From: Sphaeramia orbicularis
Lineage: Eukaryota; Chordata; Actinopteri; Kurtiformes; Apogonidae
NCBI RefSeq assembly: GCF_902148855.1
Contig: NC_043969.1
Location: 21,711,668 to 21,775,667 of the forward strand
Direction of reading: 5' to 3'
Length of the DNA stretch: 64,000 nt
Positions 1 to 13,873 of this stretch are shown here, piece after piece (positions within the stretch are counted from its first letter, which is position 1; the number at the start of each line of letters is the position of its first letter). The translations under genes and the position numbers were made by a program. The notes beneath the pieces are model-generated. The model did no database searches, was not told the DNA's origin, and saw only the letters and a program-made list of their open reading frames with translations.

Positions 1-124
1 AGTCATTGAGATGAAATAATGGTCTTCTACATCTGCATCCATATTTATACTGGTCCTACTGTAGAAAATGTAAAAACACAATGCACTGAAAAGAACACAC
101 ACACACAGGAGCCGCTGCTGTGTG

Positions 125-125
<1 letters not shown>

Positions 126-156
<31 letters not shown>
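126..156. repeat. (TG)n microsatellite
   Basis: About 15 uninterrupted TG units. The chance open frames that cross it are low complexity. Confidence 0.95.
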
Positions 157-159
<3 letters not shown>

Positions 160-738
160 TCTTCCTGTTGGCAGTTGACGAGATTTTCTGCAGGTCTGTG
201 GAGTAAATACTATTGTTTCAGCAGGACCAAAATTATAACAGGGGAAGGGAGAAAGGGAGGTTTATTATGGGACAGACACCAAGTGTGTGTTTGTGTGTTC
301 ATGTGCGTGGCCATGTCCTGTCTGTTCAGTGCAAGTTCCTATCTCATCCGAACTACACACAAACACACAACCATCTAACCTTTTCTCTATCGGATCACAC
401 CCCTGTAGATCACAAACACACTTGTCAAATATTAATAAAACATATTTTCGACAAACACTGAAGGTGGCTAAAGTAGTAATACCTACTAACACAGATATCT
501 GAAGAAAAGACATAAAAACACCCAACTGAGCGATATATACACTCACTCTCTCCTTCACAGTGAGGAATGTTTTTACATAAACTACTGGGTTTCACACTCA
601 CACAGAGAAACACAGAGGGCTATGCCTGAACCCTGACATGTTAAGGCGCGTTGCACTGATACTACAGAGGAACTTGCTGAAAAAAAAAAAGAGAAAATCA
701 ATAGCTCTAAGGGGTATAGTCGTCACAGATGCGTATTT

Positions 739-801
<63 letters not shown>
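739..801. repeat. Compound (TG)n(TA)n microsatellite
   Basis: About 7 TG units run directly into about 24 TA units. This is a typical compound teleost microsatellite. Confidence 0.95.
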
Positions 802-807
<6 letters not shown>

Positions 808-999
808 ATGGAAGAACGCCATCACTCTGGCTTCAATGCACCCCCCGTCTATAAATATAAAATGAAAGCCGAAAATATTTGAGAAGTGCACTTGGACTTC
901 TTTCCTTAGGTAGCAGATTTTCCAGTATTGGGATAATTATTATGTCATGGTGGTGAATTCCAACAGTTAAAGACTTTCTACCTGGAGGGATACTTCAAA

Positions 1000-1640
1000 A
1001 TATTTTATATGCAACAACTTTATGTACAAAGTAGAACACTGAGGTCATCAAACGCAGGGTTACTAGCGACTCCCAGAAATATTACAAAGAAAATGGGGGA
1101 CGCAGCCTTTACTAACTATGCACCAAAGTTATGGAATACAATTCCAAAAGACATTAGAGAAGCCAGTTCACTGAATATATTTAAAACCAAATTAAAAACA
1201 TTTTTATTCTCATTAGCCTTTGAAAGGAGATAAAAATGGGGTCACAATTCAGGAACCAGGAATGTGCGTTTTTTTATTTTTATTTTATTTTATTGTATTT
1301 CTGTTTTTATTTTTTATTTTATTGTATTTCAAATTTCATCTTATTTCTTGCACTTCAAAAATTCTATGCATAATGTGCGCTGCTTTTATTTTTATTTTAT
1401 TGTATTTCTCTCAAATTTCATCTTATTTCTTGCACTTCAAAAATTCTATGCATAATCAAATATTTTAATGTGCGCTGTTTTTATATTTATTTTTATTTTA
1501 TTGTATTTCTAATCAAATCTTAATGTATTTTAATATTGTATTTTTTTTTTCAATCAATGTGAAGCACTTTGGGCTACAATTTCTGTATGAAAGGTGCTAT
1601 ACAAATAAAGTTTATTATTATTATTACTATTATTATTAAC
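1000..1640 (+). mobile_element. L2-type LINE, 3' end fragment
   Basis: The reading frame at 1009-1233 encodes the C-terminal tail of an L2-clade ORF2, including YAPKLWNTIPKDIREAS and FKTKLKTFLFSLAF. The LINE in numa1 carries the matching tail motif. An AT-rich 3' UTR follows; a block containing the same 20-bp core (TTCTATGCATAATGTGCGCT or close) recurs in tandem at about 84-bp spacing between 1330 and 1480. The element ends in the L2 signature, GAAGCACTTTGGGC then a GCTATACAAATAAAG box and a (TTA)n tail near 1610-1637. It is strongly 5'-truncated, as is usual for target-primed reverse transcription. Confidence 0.85.
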
Positions 1641-4320
1641 TTTATGGCATGAATACTAAATATCAGAGTTGCACAGTGTTTTGACAGTGCAATGAGAAGC
1701 TGATTAAAGGTGATCACTTCCTTAAAAATGTCAGTGCAAAGTACACACAACCAAATCCAGAGTCTGGAATAAATGCATGAGGAAGTGAGAGGCAACAGCC
1801 TGAAGAGCTGCTATTAAAGCTTCTGTAAAGTCACCAAAACTCTTTCCGCTTGTCTGTTCTCAGTCAGCAGCCAAGTGGAAATGCATCCTAAACACAGTAG
1901 TCCTCCAAAAGGAAGTTCACATGTCTGTGTTTGCGAGTCACAAGAACAAGCTGCTCTTTAAAAAAAAAAAAAAAAAAAAAAAGAGTCTTTGTGTCATGGT
2001 TAGAGAGGAACATTTTGGTTTCTTGGATTTTTGGGCCGGAACCTAAAAGAGGTCACCTTGTTTGAGATGTTAAACTGAGGGAGTTTCCACTTTCAGAGAC
2101 AGGCCTCAGTTATGACATCAAGTTAAAGGATGACTAAAAACCGTGTGTATTCACAGTCTGAACCTTTTCCAGCCTCGGGTGATTCATCTAGAACTTCCTG
2201 GAAATGCATTTTTCAACTCTGCAATATCAGCGAGAGAGTACATGAGTGACAGCAGCGTTTGACCAAATGATCTTCTCCTCTCTGGCTCCAGGCAGTCCTG
2301 GGAAACACTGGGTTCCCTCTGTATTAAAATAAATATACTGTAGACTGCCATTCTTTCATGGATCATACACTTTTAACTTAAAAACTATCATCTACTGTGA
2401 ATTCTGGTAGGATAGAGTTTTGACTTTCTATATTTACTATATAATATAATCCCCCATATGGTACAACATAACGAAATGATAGAGTTGTATATGACTAGAT
2501 TTGTGGTTAAACATTGTTTTGCCTCTTATTTAATACTGTAAATAATAGTTTTATTCACATATTATCTACTGCTATAAAGTAAGCTAATGAAAACTGGGCT
2601 TGACACTGGACTTCAACAGTGGATGTGCAAAAAATGACAACATAATCTAAAATTATATTAAAAATAGACAGTCCCTCTCATTTTGTGTTTGTGTATTCCA
2701 TGTATGAGCAACATCTTTTTAGTTGTGGAACAATCAAACTCTGTGTCCTGAACATACAATTCAGACTGAAGCTGTAACTAATGATTCCAAGCAAATTGAT
2801 TGATCGGTCTCACATAGATATTTTACAGTTATTTAATGTCAAGAGATTCAGATTTATTCATCAGGGTGTTTATTACTCCATTTAAACACATATCCAGTTT
2901 TCAATCATGTGAATTCCTGGTACATGCATGATCCATTTTCGGTGTCAGTATTTTTAGGGAATGGGGCAGGTATGACACTCGCGATTCATTGATTATCAGC
3001 TTTTCCTACTTTGAATGTTATTGACCTTTTTTTAAAGGTCAATGTAATAACCTTTAAAATGTCAGTGTTCTTCTTCTTCAAATGATTACTTCATTCCTGA
3101 CTCATATTGCAAATATTTCCTTATTTAATCATTTAGATCTATAGAAGATTAAAGGGAGGGTGAAAAAGGATGGCCAAATCTATGTCACTTACAAGAACTT
3201 GATTCTCTAAACAACAACCCAAAACACTTATAATTTAGCTAATGTGCGAGATGAAATAGGGACAGACATTGTAACGTGTTGTCATTTTTGTTTGAAAAAT
3301 CACAGAAATGCTTAACAGACTGCAGAGAATGTCTGGGAATCATCATCTTGTTGTCATATATCTAAATAATGAAACCTGTACACTTAGAAATATAAAATTA
3401 TGGAAGATTTATATTAACAAAACAGTAATAAAATGAGTGTTCAAGCCATTGCGGCCCATGTTGGTTTGTCCTTAGGCATTACACCATAAGCTTTAACGTA
3501 CATGTGATGTATGTTGTTCTTGCTCATGGAGCCAGAGTTGAAGTGCGTCTGTTGCTAGTTTAACATGAAACTGTGGCTGTGACGTGAAAGGTGAAAGGGG
3601 AGAGGAAGGGAGAGGTGGGGGCGGTAAGAAATCCGGAAACGGATGATGCAGGGATGTGAGGAATGTTGTTGGTCATTGAGTGACCTACTGAGTCACTGGC
3701 ACACTGAGCAAAGGATGAACGATGGACTACCGACACCTACGTTTCTAAAACTCCAACATCAGGAGCCCCCACTGATGGTAAAAATGTATTTACAAAACAG
3801 TGTTTTCTACAGCAGTCCATCAGTTACAAGAAGAGGTCACATAAATGCAAAGTATACACACTATGAAAACACACACACATTGAACTGAGCATGGGATAAA
3901 CTACCAGATAGGGGATGTAGGTCGAGTCAATGTCAGAGTGCTGTGTCTCATGGCAGAGGTCTTTGATTTTCTGCATCTGCACAATCTGTAGCCTGTCTAT
4001 GCATCTGTTTAACTCTGTGGAGCTGCTAGGGTTGGTCCTTTGTAGTTTTAAAAGTCTTACATCTATTTTCCATGCTTGATTCATCTTAGCCAAGTCAGCA
4101 TCAATTGTATGCAGTACTGTTCCTCTATGATGAAACCTGGTGATCAGGTGTGGAGTACAGATAAGATCTGTTTGCATAATTCAACGTGAGAAGTTAGTAG
4201 TGATGTTTATGTTGTTTACAGAACACAGAGCTGGCTGGCAACTGGGAGGTGTTTCATTATTTGTTTAAGCAATAAATAATGACATGGTTTTAACTAAGTA
4301 AAGCATATGGTGGATAGTTG

Positions 4321-4800
4321 ATAGATTGGGGATGTCAAAGTCATTTTAGTTCAGGGGCCACATACAGCCCAATGTAATCTCAAATGGTAAAATAAAGCAG
4401 TACCATAATAAAATATTAACCAATAACTAATGTCAACTCCAAAATGTTATTTTTTGAGTAAAAAAGTAAAATTATCTTAAGAAAATGTTTACATCTACAA
4501 ATTATCTCTTAAAAATGTGAATTACATGAAGAAAAACCTAAAATTTCTTTATGTTAATAATGGCTCACCTTATCATTTACACATATACATTACAACTTAC
4601 AATTCGCAATGAATCTACAAAGGCGCAAAACATTTAGACATAACATGGGTAATATAGCACTTTGCTTCTCTTGAGGCATTTCAGGTTGTTTATATTTGTT
4701 CAGGTTATTCACATTTTCTGTGAAAGGATAGCCTAGTTTGTGAATGTAAACATTTTCTTGAGCTATACATCCCAGTTCCTTTTGTAATTATTCATATTTA
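4321..4800. mobile_element. hAT-type non-autonomous element, truncated copy
   Basis: It begins with GATGTCAAAGTCATTTTAG then TTCAGGGGCCACATACAG, the terminal sequence of the elements at 4994-5653 and 33490-34141. It shares their internal blocks (AAGAAAATGTTTACAT, TTATCATTTACACATA, TTCAGGTTGTTTATATTTG). The opposite end is missing or eroded, so no target duplication can be assigned. Confidence 0.6.
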
Positions 4801-4993
4801 CTTCAATTCCAGTTTATTGTCAGTGTTCTACCAACATTATTGTAAACAGGTTTAATTTATATGTTTTATATTCTATAATAGCTTGTCTTTTATACCACTT
4901 TATTCATTCTTATTCTATTTGTACCTCTTGTTTCAATTGCATGGTAAGAGAGACACAATATCTCAATTCTCTGAATGTCCTATGCATCTAGGG

Positions 4994-5653
4994 CACAGGT
5001 GTCAAACATGCAGCCTGGGGGCCAAACCCAGCCCGCCAAAGGGTCCAATCTGGCCCACGGGATGAATTTGTGAAATGCAAAAATTACACTGAAGATATAA
5101 ACAATCAATGGTGTCAATGTCATTTTAATTCAGGTTCCACATACAGACAAATACAGTCCAATTAGATTTTAAGTGGGTCAGATCAGTAAAATATTATCAT
5201 AATAACCTATAAATAATGACAACCCCAAATTTTCTCTTTGTTTTCTTGGTGTAAAGATGTAAAATTACATGAAAATGTTCACATTACCAAACTATACTTT
5301 TACAAAAAATGTGAATAACCTGAACAAATATTAACAAATGGAAATGTCTTAAGAAAAGTAAGTGCAATTTTACGAATATTCTGCCTGTTATTAAATGTTT
5401 TGTGCGATTGTAATGCACATGTGTAAGTGATAAACTGATAAACCGAGGCCTAATGTTGTTGAATTGCACTGGTTTTTCTTAAGACAATTCAAGTTGTTCA
5501 TGTTAGTCAGATTTTTAAGGAAACTTTGTAGATGTAAACCTGATGATAATATAATTTAACTGTTTTCACTGTTATTATTTTACTGCTTCGGCCCATTTGA
5601 GATCAAACTGGGCTGAATGTGGCCCCTGAACTAAAATGAGTTTGACAGCCCTG
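4994..5653. mobile_element. hAT-type palindromic MITE, copy with near-perfect target duplication
   Basis: The left end reads CACAGGTGTCAAACATG and the right end TGAGTTTGACAGCCCTG, so the tips are inverted copies of each other. The flanks are ATCTAGGG (4986-4993) and ATCTAGAG (5654-5661), an 8-bp target duplication with one mismatch, which is the hAT hallmark. From about 5108 inward the sequence is a long imperfect palindrome (TCATTTTAATTCAGG against CCTGAACTAAAATGA). There is no coding capacity. Related copies lie at 4321-4800, 31840-32282 and 33490-34141. Confidence 0.8.
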
Positions 5654-6136
5654 ATCTAGAGAATTGACAGTGAAGGAAAATCTTGGAATCTTTGAAGCCC
5701 AGAGGCAGACTGCAGCAGTGTGTCCTGAAAAAACGGTGCTGCAGGCGACCACATCAGACACAAGACAGACAGGGACAGCCCTGGAGTTAAGTGCCATGCT
5801 GGAGCTTCAGACAGACAGACAGACAGACTCCCAATGCCACTGTGTGCCTTCCAGGAGAAAGTAAACAAAGAAATCTGTCTGAAAACCCTGGCATCAGACC
5901 ACATAATGTTACTGTTTGTCAGATTTGCTGCTGCAGGAAAGTTTACGCACAACACAGAGAAGCAGTGTGTAGCTTTGCAGAATAATAACAGACTGGACTG
6001 CGACTTTAACACAAAACCCCAGTCCCAGATGGTATGTGTGCAAACTTAAAAATATCATTTAACTATAACGTTGGCAGTGGTATCAGTCAAAACGAGGCCG
6101 CAAACACAAGTCTGGGTCATACAAGCTTTTACTTAC

Positions 6137-6327
6137 AGTACACACAAAGCGTAAGCCCCGTTGACACTCTCACTGTCCCGCACCAGGAAGCTGCCGTCCC
6201 TCCCGGCTCGGGCCAGCAGCTCCTCGGCCGCGGCTCGACTCAGGTCCCGGTGATACCACATCGGCGGTGCGGGCCCCAATGGAGAAACCCCACCACCACC
6301 ACCACCACCACCACCACCCCCGGCCAT
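6137..6327 (-). CDS. inppl1: INPPL1 (SHIP2) first coding exon: start of SH2 domain
   Basis: This is the first coding exon of SH2-containing inositol 5-phosphatase 2, which removes the 5-phosphate from PI(3,4,5)P3 at the plasma membrane and dampens insulin and growth-factor signalling. The exon encodes a Met-Ala start, a run of about 11 glycines, then the SH2 opening [19 protein letters not shown] and FLVRDSES with the phosphotyrosine-binding arginine, ending at ALCVL. From WYHRDLS onward it matches human SHIP2 almost residue for residue, as I recall that sequence. The true ATG is at 6327; a longer in-frame read starts only at GTG. A consensus GTAAGT donor follows (6136-6131 on the minus strand), splitting the last Leu codon. 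The phosphatase and SAM domains lie beyond the left edge. Confidence 0.93.
6290..6320. repeat. (CCA)n trinucleotide repeat coding polyglycine
   Basis: A CCA run on the plus strand is read on the minus strand as GGT codons and gives the N-terminal glycine run of inppl1. It is a repeat prone to length variation inside a coding exon. Confidence 0.9.
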
Positions 6328-6487
6328 GGCCACAGCCCTTCAAACCGGCTTCAACTCAAGCTGCTTCCGAAAACTTCCCAGACTCGAGAAAAAAATAAAT
6401 AAATAATCCAGAGACCGAACTGGAGTCGCGAGATGCGCAAAAAAGTGGCGCAAATGTAACTCCGAGGGACGCTAGGGTTCGAGTTAT

Positions 6488-6913
6488 GTATTTGTTAAGT
6501 TACGCTGTTTGCGCTTGTTTCCTCAGTTCCTGAAAAACTCTCACCACCCTCCTCTTTTGCTTCCCAGTCCCACGGAAATCAGGGTATGTAAATCCACAGT
6601 GGAGATCCAGCACAGTATGGACGAGACACAGACCCACAACAAGTGAACACAAAGCACATCCGGTTACGGGTTTTCACAATAAAAGCATTATACCGTTAAT
6701 CTATTTGTTAAATTACGCTGTTTGCGCCTGTTTCCCTGGTTCCTGAAATCCCTCACCTCTTTCCTCTTTTGCTTCCCAGTCCCACAGAAATTAGGGTATG
6801 TAAATCCACAGCGGACATCCAGCACAGTGTGGATCAGACACAGACCCACAACAAGTGAACATAATGTACATCCGGTCATGGGTTTTCAGAATAAAATCAT
6901 CGCGTCTTTAATC
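6488..6913. repeat. 213-bp direct tandem duplication upstream of inppl1
   Basis: Two copies (about 6488-6700 and 6701-6913) lie head to tail. Both carry ATTTGTTAA, TTACGCTGTTTGCGC, TTTTGCTTCCCAGTCCCAC, GGGTATGTAAATCCACAG, GACACAGACCCACAACAAG and a CATCCGGT block at the same spacing. The repeat starts about 160 bp upstream of the inppl1 ATG, in its promoter or 5' UTR. It codes for nothing recognisable. Scattered differences between the copies suggest a moderately old duplication. Confidence 0.9.
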
Positions 6914-8216
6914 TGTATAAGAATGATTCATTTCAGACGCACATTCATCAAACTCATCTTTCCCTTTAGTTTGTGTTGGAACTTGACACATGTGTGAAAA
7001 CAAGGGATAAGAGGTGGATAAAAAAGAGAAAGAAGGGGAGAAACATTCAGTCTAATGCCACAACAAAGCAGCACTAGTTTTATTTCAGGTGAGCATCTAT
7101 ATTGTAATTTCAAATTGAATGTTACTTCTATACAGAGTAATACCGTTTTCTGTTTTTTACTCTTCTGCATTTATTACTCTTTCTAGTGGAGGTTTTGTAT
7201 CTATTGTATAAATGTACAAATATGTGTGACAACACTTTATTATATACATTGACAACATCTGCTAACCAGCACTTAAGATTTGGCACATTTAACCTGTTAG
7301 GAAGATCATTTCTAGAGGGAAAAAAAATTTAGACCAGAGATATTAGCTTCCAACAATTTGCTCAAAACACTTTCTAACCAATGTTTTTTATGGTCTTATG
7401 AATCTATGTTGTTTTGTTTGTATTTGTTCCACTATAAAGTATCTGTTCGTTTCTTGCATCTCTCAGAATTCAACATTCAGGGAGCATTTGTCTTTGATTT
7501 CTGCTATTTTGTAGTTGTAACCTGATATAAACTAGAGTTAACCAGGTAAGATCTTTCTAAACAATAGTCCTGGCATAGTCCAATATTTAGTATTTACATT
7601 CTCTTTAAAACGGATAAACCCTGAAGGTGTTTTTCCTCTCTGCTCTTGTGTCATGGCTGCAAATTTGAGCCTACATGCTCGCAAGTGTTTACTAATGCCA
7701 AACAGCTTTTCTCTTTGACGTGCAGCCACTGTAGAGGCCAAGCCACCACAATTTCTCAACTCCAGCTCCAATCCATTTATGCAATCCTATTCTTTTCCAG
7801 ACTGTGCACACACTCGCACAAGGTATAACTCTCCACCCAGAGGTAACCCCCTGGAAACAGCCAACACAATATTTAGAGCTGACTGTGCACTATTCTGACT
7901 TTAGACAGTCTTATTTTTCCACAGAAAGCATTAGTCTACAATGTGAAACTGATGCAAAGACACAAAGCTACAAAAGGATAGAGTTTAGGCAGGGTGTGTT
8001 GCAGATGACCTCAGAAAAGCTGAGTATTAATAGCCACAGGGACAGCAGCCATCCCAAAGCTATTTCTGGCTATGGCATCACACTGTGTGTGTCTGTGTAT
8101 GTGTGTTCACTGTAAGTAACACTGTAAAAGTATGTGGCTTCAAAATAAAGAGACTGTAAAAATGTGTGGCAAAATGTCACATTGTAATAAAATGACTTTG
8201 TCAGCAGTTCGTAAAA

Positions 8217-8282
8217 ACACAAACACAAACACGCACACACGCACACACACACACACACACGCGCACACACACACACACGCAC

Positions 8283-8318
<36 letters not shown>
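8217..8318. repeat. (CA)n microsatellite with CG interruptions
   Basis: About 100 bp of CA units with scattered GCA/CGC interruptions. Confidence 0.95.
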
Positions 8319-9044
8319 CACAAAATAATTCACTTTTCTGTCCCTTACCATAAATGCCTGTTAAGATGTTTCAAGACCTGAAGTCTATTGCCACATTGGC
8401 AGTTCAGCGCTGCAATCCAATATACTGGGCAGATAAATAACGATCAAATCATCAATTTAGTTTATCGCTGTGAGTTAAGGTATATATTTGTGGTGCATTC
8501 AGTTTATACCCAGAATAACAACAAAATGGAGAACATTTTATATTTGGTTGAATTCATTCATTCATTTTCTGTAGCTGCTTAATACTTTGGAAGGTCTTGG
8601 AGTTTAGGTGAATTATGGTCCAGAATTTACTGGTGTTTGAAACAGGACAGTGATGTGCAAAGAGTCCCCCTCATCATAAAAATGCTCTGTTTATGGAGTT
8701 GATTCAAAGAACCAAGTCAGGAAAGACTAGACTGGTGTGAAGGGTGAGGAAGAATATGATTATCAGTCTGAGAAGAGGGCAGCTCTTTGACTGGACTGGT
8801 CTCTCCAGAGGGTAAACAACCATGTTGAGTACATCATAGCCTATGACCTAGTCAATAAAAGGTCTGAAATGTATGTTTTAGATAATCATAGTTATATGTG
8901 AGCCTATCTCTCATCAGCAAAGGTAATCGTTGGATATATTCTACACACAAACTGACCAGTCAACGACCTGGTCTCATACATTTAGACGTGGCATCGACCC
9001 ACACTCGTAAACCCATGCCCACTACAGTCACTCACTCACACTCA

Positions 9045-9047
<3 letters not shown>

Positions 9048-9101
<54 letters not shown>
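9048..9101. repeat. (CA)n microsatellite
   Basis: About 27 uninterrupted CA units, preceded by three CTCACTCACA-type degenerate units. Confidence 0.95.
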
Positions 9102-9103
<2 letters not shown>

Positions 9104-9860
9104 GGATTCAGACATTAACACACCCTGACTCTCTCAGTTTCTCTGTCCATTTCTCCCTCTCTCTGTCACACACACTCTAAGGACTAGAACCCCATAATTA
9201 CCAGGCTGTGGAGCTCGGTAACCACTAGCTGCTGAGTGGTCATGTGAGGGTGTGATCACTGGGGCCCAGTGTGGAGGAACGCTTTCCCTTAAGGCAGATC
9301 CTGGATCAGTTTTACAGCTTCCTCAGTGGTAGTTGAATCTTTAAAACTGTCAGAGGCCCCTTTATCGCTGAAGTGTATGTTTATCCACTTTCTTCTGCAC
9401 ATTCTAATTTTTTAAAATGTGCCATATTGCGCTGATCTCATTCTGTATTTGTATAATTTGAGGCTACTAGTCTATTGTTTATATTAACTACTGTCTGTCA
9501 GTTGTGTGCATTGCAAATGGTATCATTGAAACTCATTTTATGACATCTTTTTCTGGAAAACAAAGTTGTTTTGTATCATAGGAATTACTGTAAATGCAAA
9601 GTAACACAAGAAACTATAACATTAAATGTAACAGCTACCAGATGCAGTGAAATGAACAAGCATCCTGGAGTGTATTGTTTACAGTTAGCTTTAAAGGACA
9701 TCAATGCCAAAATAGGTCATGGCTAAATGCATACATTTTGGGTTTAGATATCATGAGATCATAATTAAGATGTGGTGTAAAACTGCTTTGTAACAGAGGT
9801 TTTGACAAATTTGGAGGTTCAGTGATTCACAACAAAAACAGGAGAGAATTTGAAATTATT

Positions 9861-9866
9861 TTTATT
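9861..9866 (-). terminator. Putative poly(A) signal of folr
   Basis: TTTATT on the plus strand reads AATAAA on the minus strand, only about 33 nt downstream of the folate receptor stop codon. It implies a very short 3' UTR. No transcript data are available here. Confidence 0.5.
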
Positions 9867-9898
9867 GGCAATTCCACAAGCGTGGTTACATGATATTC

Positions 9899-12550
<2,652 letters not shown>

Positions 12551-13254
12551 GATTCTGCTGCAGGGAAGCATTAGGAAGTGATTAGTAAAATCAAGGTGAG
12601 TAAAAATAGAAACCAGCAAACAGTGCTGGTCAATTGTGGTGAGTTGAAGGTCAAACAGGTTTCTTTAGGTTATGTCTGTTTGTGGTCAAAGCTCCCTTGA
12701 TTGAAGAAATCAAAGCCTAAAAACCAAAACAAAAACAAACGATCATCCAAACTTAATCAAATCTGACAGTGTTTAAAATTGTGGACCCTTATTTTTTTGT
12801 TTTATTGATATATTTTTTGGGGTAACTTAGAATGCAGAAGGAGAATGACCATCCTACCTGTGTAGACAGTTATATACATTTTAACAGCATGTTTAACAAA
12901 TTAAATGAACAGTTGCTCCCCTGGTGCTCTGTGAAATCAGTGGGATGTGGAGGAGAAGGATGACATGTAATCAAGCACCTGGTTCAGGGATCTAGGAACA
13001 ATCCATTGTAAAAAGGGAATGGGTAGATGTGCAAAAAATGTATATACATTGAATTATGGCTTGATTTGTGTTTGTTTATTTATTTGTTTATTGAATCAAA
13101 ATTAATATCTTGGATGGAAATATGATTTTTTTGTATTAAATTAGCCTTGGTGTTGTTTGATATAAGCATGTGCTTCCATAGTGTCTTGGCTAAACCAAAA
13201 TAGTATCTTCTGCACAATTACTTGCAGCAGTGCAACTATAAAATAAGGCATCTC

Positions 13255-13470
13255 AGGTGATTACTTCCACTGAGGAGGTTGTGTTTTTGCTGTCTGTCTG
13301 TCGGTCTGTTTGTTTGTCTGATTGTGTGCAAAATAACTCAAGAAAGTTATGGATGGATTTGGATGAACATTTCAGGAAATGTTAATACTGGCACAAGGAA
13401 CAAATGATTCAATTTTGGTGGTGATGGGGGGGGGGCACTGATCCGCCTTGGCGGAGGTCATCGCTCTCCG
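13255..13470 (+). mobile_element. MITE-like repeat with CCTCCGCC inverted ends, copy A
   Basis: Its core contains AAGTTATGGATGGATTTGGA, ACTGGCACAAGGAACAAATG and CCTTGGCGGAGGTC. The same string of blocks occurs reversed at 36985-37171. The other copy has ACCTCCGCCAGGA and TCCTGGCGGAGGT at its two ends, which suggests a small TIR element. There is no coding capacity. Confidence 0.7.
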
Positions 13471-13659
13471 AGTGGTTTTCTAATTTTTGTATTTTATGTT
13501 CAGGAAAGCTAATCACACATGCAAATGAGTCTTAACTTTCTCAGGCAAAGTGTAAGTTTCTGTTTTCAAAAACTATACAAGTCACCTTCCTGCTAAAAGC
13601 CAAGCAACTAAGTCAGGTCTTTGTTCAGTACGAGCCACAGATGAATCAAGTCACACTTA

Positions 13660-13873
13660 CGAGGGCTGTTCAATAAGTTCGTGGCCTCATCCAGAACAGA
13701 ACAACACAGACTGATCATTTATATTTTATTTTTCAACATAATCTCCATTTACAGCAATGCACTTGGTCCATCGATGTTCAAGCATCACTATCCCATCACG
13801 AAAGAATGTAACATCCTGTATTATAACAACCAGTATTTCTGGGTGAGGCCATGAACTTATTGAACAGCCCTCG
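13660..13873 (-). mobile_element. Mariner deletion derivative (about 214 bp)
   Basis: The ends are perfect inverted repeats of about 21 bp (CGAGGGCTGTTCAATAAGTT at left, its reverse complement at right) and are flanked by TA on both sides, the Tc1/mariner target. The minus strand encodes RWTKCIAVNGDYVEK, which resembles the C-terminal end of mariner transposases. Nearly all of the transposase is deleted. Confidence 0.85.

Larger units (their letters stand above)
1..6136. other. Non-coding DNA downstream of inppl1 exon 1, probably inppl1 intron 1
   Basis: No exon of inppl1 beyond the first could be recognised here. The next expected SH2 exon (human residues following CVLY) is not seen, so it probably lies left of the window. 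The stretch holds an L2 LINE fragment (1000-1640), microsatellites at 126-156 and 739-801, a poly-A run near 1962-1983, and hAT-type repeat copies at 4321-4800 and 4994-5653. Open frames such as 3824-4177 (-) and 5656-6012 (-) have no recognisable domain and are probably chance. Nothing else is seen between about 1650 and 4320. Confidence 0.6.
6914..9860. other. Intergenic gap between inppl1 and folr
   Basis: No gene is recognised. The gap contains CA microsatellites at 8217-8318 and 9048-9101 and a degraded non-LTR tail near 8550-8582 (ATTCATTCATTCATTTTCTG, the reverse of the tail at 42709). The long open frame at 8070-8351 (-) is translated CA repeat. Confidence 0.6.

Noticed and set aside
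3024-3060. Hairpin ATTGACCTTT / AAAGGTCAAT considered as a regulatory RNA or terminator
   Set aside because: A single 10-bp arm in AT-rich DNA with no gene nearby; expected by chance.
5656-6012. 118-codon minus-strand frame downstream of inppl1 exon 1
   Set aside because: It is not the next SH2 segment, has no splice context and no recognisable domain.
6034-6402. 122-codon plus-strand frame over inppl1 exon 1
   Set aside because: Antisense to the SH2 exon; the Thr/Pro run is the CCA repeat read on the wrong strand.
8070-8351. Cys/Val-rich minus-strand frame of 93 codons
   Set aside because: Translated CA microsatellite.
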